Translations under genes and position numbers: made by a program
Assembly: GCA_002299125.1 (NCBI GenBank)
Contig: DBNU01000125.1
Location: forward strand, 1-29,182
Reading direction: 5' to 3'
Source of the DNA: Proteobacteria bacterium UBA664
Lineage (GTDB): Bacteria > Pseudomonadota > Gammaproteobacteria > UBA7966
DNA length: 29,182 nt
Shown here: in pieces, positions 24,837 through 29,182 of the stretch
How the letters are laid out: each line of letters starts with the position of its first letter
Numbering within the stretch: position 1 is the first letter of the stretch
Notes under the pieces: generated by a model
Told to the model about the DNA's origin: nothing
Database searches by the model: none
Seen by the model: the letters and a program-made list of their open reading frames with translations, nothing else

Positions 24837-25174
24837 AAATCGCTGCTGAACGGGGCCGATGCGCCATGCAAACGTTGTACAGCTTGAACGCCCGAACGGA
24901 CGCGGCCGGACTACGGACAGGGGCACCGCAGATGGGACCTGCCGAGTGGTCCACCGCTGCTCACGCGCCTGGCGGCCTGATTTCATTGACTGTTCCGGCA
25001 TTCGATTTCGATACCTACGCACGACCGACACTGACGGCAGTGCGTGTCGTGATCGGTCCGCGCGAGGCTCCGGCAACTCTGCCGCGCTGGGAAGCGCTGC
25101 GCGCGTGGATTGCATCGTTACCCGAGATTCCGGCCCTGCCGCTCGCAGCAATCGATCGGGATACTGTCTACTGA
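24833..25174 (+). CDS. Hypothetical 113-residue protein coupled to the TIGR04255-like gene
   Basis: I do not recognise this protein. It overlaps the upstream gene by four bases (ATGA), which makes it a probable functional partner. It has no cysteine-rich or membrane features; a middle strand-rich stretch (GLISLTVPAFDFDTYA) is followed by a basic/aliphatic block VRVVIGPREAPATLPRWEALRAW. A hand count gives about 65% GC over 24841-25140, slightly below the neighbouring leuS coding sequence. It could be a small partner protein; it does not look like a standard antitoxin DNA-binding domain, though that is not excluded. Confidence 0.7.
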   Translation: MKIAAERGRCAMQTLYSLNARTDAAGLRTGAPQMGPAEWSTAAHAPGGLISLTVPAFDFDTYARPTLTAVRVVIGPREAPATLPRWEALRAWIASLPEIPALPLAAIDRDTVY

Positions 25175-25185
25175 CGCCGAACCGA

Positions 25186-25626
25186 ATGGCGTCGTACCTG
25201 CTCGATGCGAACATCCTGCTGCGCCTCGTCGACAGCCGCGCTCCGGAGCACGCGGCTTGCCTGGGGATGGTCGAGGCGCTGCGGGCCGAGTCTGATCGAC
25301 TGATCCTTGCGCCGCAGGCCCTCTACGAGTTCTGGGTTGTCGCGACGCGGCCCGTGGCCAGCAACGGATTCGGTTGGCCGTGTGAAGATGCGGCCCGGCA
25401 TGTTCGACAGTTGCTGGAACTCTTCGAGTGGATGCACGATCCACCTGACCTCCTCCCCGCATGGATCGACTTCGTTGATCGGCACGCGGTTCAGGGCAAG
25501 CGCGCGCATGACGCGCGACTCGCCGTGTTCGCGAGCGTGCATGACATCGACCATCTGCTGACCCTGAATGGCAATGACTTTCAAGGCTGGGGGCTGTCGG
25601 TGAGAGACCCGCGCGCGACACAGTGA
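25186..25626 (+). CDS. PIN-domain (VapC-like) nuclease
   Basis: A 146-residue protein with the PIN fold's acidic residues: D7 in YLLDANILLRL, E48 in LYEFW, D109 in AHDARLAVFA and D131 in LNGNDF. These four would bind the metal ions of an RNase. VapC toxins have this layout and cut tRNA or rRNA, with a partner antitoxin usually just upstream. No recognisable antitoxin is present; the gene upstream encodes the unknown 113-residue protein, 11 bases away. The ATG at 25186 is the first good start, with a purine-poor leader. Orphan PIN nuclease or member of a three-gene cassette. Confidence 0.87.
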   Translation: MASYLLDANILLRLVDSRAPEHAACLGMVEALRAESDRLILAPQALYEFWVVATRPVASNGFGWPCEDAARHVRQLLELFEWMHDPPDLLPAWIDFVDRHAVQGKRAHDARLAVFASVHDIDHLLTLNGNDFQGWGLSVRDPRATQ

Positions 25627-25946
25627 TCCTGCGCGTGTCCCGGCACCGGCCGTGGGTGTGATCTCCGTCCCGCTCGGCAACCTGCTGCGTGTTCAGGTAC
25701 CGCGGTGTGGAGATCAGCCCGGCCGGGGCGGAGGTGATTGGGCGCATTGGGGGTGCCGGGGTGAGTTGGCCCTCGGCCGCCTCGGGCAGTGGTCGACGGG
25801 CCTTGGGCGGTGAGCGATCCCGCCCCGGCGCCACGAGCCGGCGGCACGGCCGATTCCGCCGCACACGCCGAGGGGCTATCCTGCGCCGCCCGGCGGCGGG
25901 CTGCCTCCCCCGCCCGCCCTCCCTGGAAGACTCCCGGTTCCGCCGC
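25627..25946. other. 320-base gap before leuS with no gene found
   Basis: GC-rich, no stable gene on either strand by codon use. A TATCCT at 25877-25882 could be a -10 element for leuS, but the bases 17 upstream (attccg) are a poor -35. No leucine-codon-rich leader or T-box was seen; T-box regulation is in any case uncommon in Proteobacteria. Confidence 0.4.
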
Positions 25947-28559
25947 ATGACCGCCCCACTGCCCGAAAGCTACGTCCCCGCCGAACTCGAGCCAGCCGTG
26001 CAGGCCGCCTGGCAGGCCGCGGATCTCTATCGCGTCACGGAAGACCCGACCCGCGAGAAGTACTACTGCCTGGCCATGTTCCCCTATCCCTCCGGCCGGC
26101 TGCATATGGGCCATGTGCGCAACTACACGATCGCGGACGTCATCGCCCGCTATCAGCGCATGCAGGGCCGCAACGTGCTGCACCCGATGGGCTGGGACGC
26201 CTTCGGTCTGCCGGCGGAGAACGCGGCCATCGACAACGGTGTGCCACCGGCCGAGTGGACCTGGGCCAACATCGGTCACATGCGTGAGCAACTCCAGCGT
26301 CTCGGCTTCAGCTACGACTGGTCACGCGAGTTCGCGACCTGCCAGCCCGGCTACTACCACTGGGAACAGGCGCTGTTCGTGCGGCTGTTCCGGCAGGGTG
26401 TGGTCTATCGGCGCGATGCGGTCGTCAACTGGGACCCGGTCGATCACACGGTGCTGGCGAACGAGCAGGTGATCGACGGGCGCGGCTGGCGCTCCGGGGC
26501 CCTCATCGAGCGGCGCGAGATCCCGCAATGGTTCCTGCGCATCACGCAGTATGCAGACGAGCTGCTCGCGGAGCTCGACCGGCTGGAGGGCTGGCCCGCC
26601 GCCGTGCGTGCCATGCAGCGCAACTGGATCGGGCGCTCCGAGGGGCTGGAGTTCTCCTTCGCCGTGGAGGGTTCGTCGGAACCACTCACCGTCTACACAA
26701 CGCGCCCCGACACCCTCTACGGCGTGACCTACGTGGCCGTCGCCGCCGAGCATCCGCTGGCACGCGCGGCAGCACTGCAAGACCCGTCCCTGGCGGCCTT
26801 CGTCGAGGAGTGTCTGCATCAGTCGGTCTCCGAGACGGTGGTGGAGACACTCGAGAAGCGCGGACTCCCTACCGGTCGATATGTCATCCACCCCATGACC
26901 GGCGAGCGCCTGCCGGTGTGGGTGGCGAACTTCGTGCTCGCCGGTTACGGCAGTGGTGCCGTGATGAGCGTGCCGGCGCATGACGAGCGCGACTGGGCCT
27001 TCGCGCGCAGCTACGGCTTGCCGATCAAGCAGGTGATCGCGCCGGTTGACGGCAGCCCCATCGACCTCACCGCTGGTGCCTTCACCGAGCATGGGATCCT
27101 CATCGATTCCGGCGTGCACACCGGGCTCGACTACAGTCAGGCCTTCTCTGCTCTGGCGGCGCACTTCGAGGCTAAGGGCACGGGGCGCCGGCGGGTCAAC
27201 TATCGGCTGCGCGACTGGGGCGTCTCGCGCCAGCGCTACTGGGGTTGCCCCATCCCGATCATCCACTGCCCTGTCTGTGGTGCCGTGCCGGTGCCCGAAG
27301 AGGACCTCCCGGTGCTGCTGCCGGAGAACCTCACGGTGGACGGCGCAGGCTCGCCCCTGGCCCGGCTCGAGGGCTGGCGCAGCACGAGTTGCCCGGCTTG
27401 TGGCGGTCCGGCCGAGCGCGAGACCGATACCTTCGACACCTTCATGGAGTCGAGCTGGTACTACGCGCGCTTCTGCTCGCCCGATTGCGACACCGATATG
27501 GTGGATGCGCGCGCCCGCTACTGGCTGCCGGTGGATCAGTACGTCGGCGGCATCGAGCACGCCATCCTGCACCTGCTCTACAGCCGCTTCTTTCACAAGC
27601 TGTTGCGCGACTGCGGTCTCGTCGATGGTGCAGAGCCCTTCGCGCAGCTCCTCACCCAGGGCATGGTGGTGGCGGAGACCTACTTCCGCGAACCCGCCGA
27701 CGGCGGGCGCCGGAGCTGGTACAACCCGGACGAGATCGGGGTGGTCCGCGATGCCAAAGGGCGGGTGGTGCAGGCCACGCTCAACACCGACGGTCGGCCG
27801 GTCGAGATCGGTGGCATCGAAAAGATGTCGAAGTCCAAACGCAACGGCGTCGACCCGCAGTCGCTGGTGGAGGCCTGGGGCGCGGACACGGTGCGCCTGT
27901 ACACCATGTTCGCGGCACCGCCTGATCAGTCGCTCGAATGGTCGTCGTCCGGGGTGGAGGGTGGGCACCGGTACCTGAAGCGCCTCTGGCGTCAGATCGT
28001 GGCACTGCTCGCGGCAGGTCCGGTGGGGCTGCCGGATCCGGCCCTCGTGGCGGGGCATGCCGAGGCCCGGGATCTGCGGCGGCAGGTGCACGAGACCATC
28101 GCCAAGGTGACGGACGACTACGCCCGCCGGCATACCTTCAACACGGCCATTGCCGCGATCATGGAGCTCAGCAATGCGCTCGCCCGCGCCGATCTCGACG
28201 ACCCCGCCGCGCGCGCCGTGGCCGCTGAGGGCTATCTAGCCATCGTGCGCCTGATCGCGCCGGTCACGCCGCATGTGAGCGAGCGGCTATGGCAGGCATT
28301 GGGTGGTGCCGGCAGTGTGGTGGATGCCCCGTGGCCCGAGGTGGACAGCGCGGCGCTCACGCGTGCCACGGTGGAACTGGTCGTGCAGGTGAACGGCAAG
28401 CGCCGTGGTCAGGTCTCAGTGCCGGCCGAGGCGGATCGGGATGCGCAGGAGGCGGCGGCCATGGCCGATCCAGGGGTGCGCCGGCACCTCGAAGGGCTCA
28501 GCGTGCGCAAGGTGATCCTGGTGCCCGGTCGGCTCATCAACATCGTGGCGGCAGGCTGA
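25947..28559 (+). CDS. leuS: Leucyl-tRNA synthetase
   Basis: An 870-residue class I synthetase. The HIGH signature is HMGH at 53-56 in FPYPSGRLHMGHVRNY, the KMSKS loop is at about 626-630 in IEKMSKSKRNGVDP, and the CP1 editing domain has the threonine-rich TVYTTRPDTLYG and a downstream VMSVPAHDERDWAFA. Zinc-type cysteines CPVCG and CPACGG occur in the domain before the KMSKS part. The C-terminal domain ends LVVQVNGKRRGQVSVPA and KVILVPGRLINIV. The ATG at 25947 gives the usual N-terminus; the frame is open upstream but without family similarity. Monocistronic in appearance here. Confidence 0.97.
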   Translation: MTAPLPESYVPAELEPAVQAAWQAADLYRVTEDPTREKYYCLAMFPYPSGRLHMGHVRNYTIADVIARYQRMQGRNVLHPMGWDAFGLPAENAAIDNGVPPAEWTWANIGHMREQLQRLGFSYDWSREFATCQPGYYHWEQALFVRLFRQGVVYRRDAVVNWDPVDHTVLANEQVIDGRGWRSGALIERREIPQWFLRITQYADELLAELDRLEGWPAAVRAMQRNWIGRSEGLEFSFAVEGSSEPLTVYTTRPDTLYGVTYVAVAAEHPLARAAALQDPSLAAFVEECLHQSVSETVVETLEKRGLPTGRYVIHPMTGERLPVWVANFVLAGYGSGAVMSVPAHDERDWAFARSYGLPIKQVIAPVDGSPIDLTAGAFTEHGILIDSGVHTGLDYSQAFSALAAHFEAKGTGRRRVNYRLRDWGVSRQRYWGCPIPIIHCPVCGAVPVPEEDLPVLLPENLTVDGAGSPLARLEGWRSTSCPACGGPAERETDTFDTFMESSWYYARFCSPDCDTDMVDARARYWLPVDQYVGGIEHAILHLLYSRFFHKLLRDCGLVDGAEPFAQLLTQGMVVAETYFREPADGGRRSWYNPDEIGVVRDAKGRVVQATLNTDGRPVEIGGIEKMSKSKRNGVDPQSLVEAWGADTVRLYTMFAAPPDQSLEWSSSGVEGGHRYLKRLWRQIVALLAAGPVGLPDPALVAGHAEARDLRRQVHETIAKVTDDYARRHTFNTAIAAIMELSNALARADLDDPAARAVAAEGYLAIVRLIAPVTPHVSERLWQALGGAGSVVDAPWPEVDSAALTRATVELVVQVNGKRRGQVSVPAEADRDAQEAAAMADPGVRRHLEGLSVRKVILVPGRLINIVAAG

Positions 28560-28616
28560 GGGTGCGGCCCCCGAGAGCGTTACTGCGCGCCTCGAGAACC
28601 GGGTTGGTAGCGCGCT

Positions 28617-28730
28617 CGTCGTGCCCGCACCCCGTCGTGCCCGCACCCCTCCGTCATCGCCGCGTCCCGTCATCGCCGCGGAGGCGGGGATCCAGCAGCC
28701 GTAGGTTGGGGTGAGCCTGCGAACCCCAAC
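28617..28730. repeat. Cluster of intergenic repeats downstream of leuS
   Basis: Two identical 16-base units cgtcgtgcccgcaccc (28617-28632, 28633-28648) are followed by cgtcatcgccgcg units at 28652 and 28668, the second closing as a hairpin with gcggggatcc up to 28693. This is the same family as the element at 18988. A second palindrome follows at 28701-28730: gttgggg and ccccaac arms around tgagcctgcga, of the gtaggttggg...accccaac type common in Proteobacteria. Confidence 0.75.
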
Positions 28731-28788
28731 GAGGGTGGTCGTCGCTGCGTGTCGGGGTTGCCGGCGTCGGCCCGGATCCCTGCCCCCC

Positions 28789-28828
28789 CTGTCACAAAAC
28801 GTTAACAAGAGCTTCATACGGCTGTCAC
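28789..28828 (+). promoter_or_regulatory. Putative PhoB-binding site (double pho box)
   Basis: Four 7-base elements spaced every 11 bases: CTGTCAC at 28789, CGTTAAC at 28800, GCTTCAT at 28811 and CTGTCAC at 28822. The first and last match the PhoB half-site consensus CTGTCAT closely, the middle two partially; the four-base spacers include AAAA and AAGA. This is the classic arrangement of tandem pho boxes in an otherwise GC-rich region. It would place the downstream gene under phosphate-starvation control. Confidence 0.65.
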
Positions 28829-28838
28829 ATCGCGCGTG

Positions 28839-28844
28839 TAGCGT
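28839..28844 (+). promoter_or_regulatory. Candidate -10 element after the pho box
   Basis: TAGCGT lies 10 bases after the last PhoB half-site, the usual distance in PhoB-activated promoters, where the pho box replaces the -35. It is a weak match to TATAAT and is offered only because of its spacing. Confidence 0.35.
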
Positions 28845-28885
28845 CGCCTCGCCGCAAGCTCGCGGCCCCTCCGAGGCAGGAAGTC

Positions 28886-29182
28886 ATGCGCTCTGTCGGC
28901 CGGTTGACCCTCGCGCTTCTTCTGATCGCGCACGCCGCCGCGGCCGCCGCCGCGACCCGCATCGACTACGTCTACGACGAGGTTGATCGCCTCGTCTCCG
29001 AGCGTCGTGCCGATGGGCCGCTGCTGGCCCGTGCCTTCGATGCGGTGGGCAACATCACCGGCCGTGTGGTCACGCAGTCCCCGGACACCAACGGCAACGG
29101 GATTGCCAACTTCGCCGATCCGGATGACGACGGTGACGGTCTGCCGGACACCTGGGAGCTGAGCCACGGGCTGAAGGCGCTC
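28886..29182 (+). CDS. Start of a secreted protein with RHS-like YD motif and TSP3-like calcium repeat (runs off the window)
   Basis: Ninety-nine residues are visible. A signal peptide covers about 1-23 (LTLALLLIAHAAAAAAA, cleaved before TRID). An RHS/YD-like motif follows (YVYDEVDRLVSE ... FDAVGNITGRVV, residues 28-62). Residues 67-91 are an aspartate-rich thrombospondin type-3-like calcium-binding stretch: DTNGNGIANFADPDDDGDGL, then PDTWELS. The ATG at 28886 has an aggaag site. A putative PhoB-binding site lies 58 bases upstream. The rest of the protein is outside the window, so the function cannot be told; secreted enzyme or adhesin/toxin-like surface protein are options. Confidence 0.8.
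   Translation, partial: MRSVGRLTLALLLIAHAAAAAAATRIDYVYDEVDRLVSERRADGPLLARAFDAVGNITGRVVTQSPDTNGNGIANFADPDDDGDGLPDTWELSHGLKAL

Noticed and set aside
24833..25174. 113-aa protein as a classic VapB-type antitoxin
   Set aside because: No AbrB, RHH or Phd-like DNA-binding motif is visible, and it is coupled to the TIGR04255-like gene rather than the PIN gene.
25627..25740. Minus-strand peptide TPRYLNTQQVAE resembling a helix-turn-helix start
   Set aside because: A short chance match within an arginine-rich frame with no flanking domain and no plausible start.
26322..28133. A 603-codon minus-strand open frame inside leuS
   Set aside because: Antisense shadow of a highly conserved synthetase; no domain is recognisable.
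1..29182. CRISPR arrays, tRNA or rRNA genes, transposases, phage genes
   Set aside because: No direct repeats with regular spacers, no cloverleaf or rRNA-like sequence and no recombinase-like frame was found by reading; a dedicated search could still find something short.

Overview
The window is bacterial chromosomal DNA of high GC content (roughly two thirds or more by eye, strong G/C at third codon positions), densely packed with genes and containing no rRNA, tRNA, CRISPR array or insertion sequence that I can see. Gene content and order point to a gammaproteobacterium. Two blocks keep the order I remember from Pseudomonas aeruginosa PAO1: pilU-pilT-yggS-proC-yggT (PA0396-PA0392) and gshB-tonB-yqgE/algH-ruvX-pyrR-pyrB-pyrC' (PA0407-PA0401). 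The hemC-hemD-hemX-hemY cluster between them is also typical of the class. A sulfur-bacterium-like (Chromatiales/Ectothiorhodospirales) lineage is possible, but the sequence alone does not fix the genus.

Layout. Positions 1-5910: the tail of an unidentified gene, a TerC-family membrane protein, a minus-strand unit of an unknown 171-aa protein, an ECF sigma factor and its zinc-finger (DUF3379-type) anti-sigma, then slyD, a Sel1-repeat periplasmic protein and a MurG-like glycosyltransferase with an abnormal start. Positions 5962-9503: three minus-strand PilT/PilU-type ATPases (a second PilU paralogue, PilU, PilT) for type IV pilus retraction; the 3' end of pilT carries a perfect 54-bp tandem duplication. 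Positions 9641-12125: yggS, proC, yggT. Positions 12204-16559: hemC-hemD-hemX-hemY on the minus strand. Positions 16836-20198: gshB, a TonB-type protein, yqgE and ruvX. Positions 20265-23950: pyrR-pyrB-pyrC'-pyrK, where the PyrC protein has lost its metal ligands and is presumably the structural, non-catalytic partner of aspartate transcarbamoylase. Positions 24081-25626: an accessory-looking cassette with a TIGR04255-like protein, an unknown 113-aa protein and a PIN-domain nuclease. Then leuS (25947-28559), a repeat-rich gap, and the start of a secreted protein with an RHS-like YD motif and calcium-binding TSP3-like repeat.

The most interesting signals are: four 11-bp-phased PhoB half-sites upstream of the terminal secreted protein; the three-gene cassette between pyrK and leuS; the catalytically dead PyrC' beside a PyrK with no PyrD partner in view; the 54-bp in-frame duplication over the pilT stop; and a glycosyltransferase whose conserved N-terminus extends beyond every AUG, GUG or UUG codon. 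Several intergenic repeats of widespread bacterial palindromic types sit after tonB, after yggS and after leuS.
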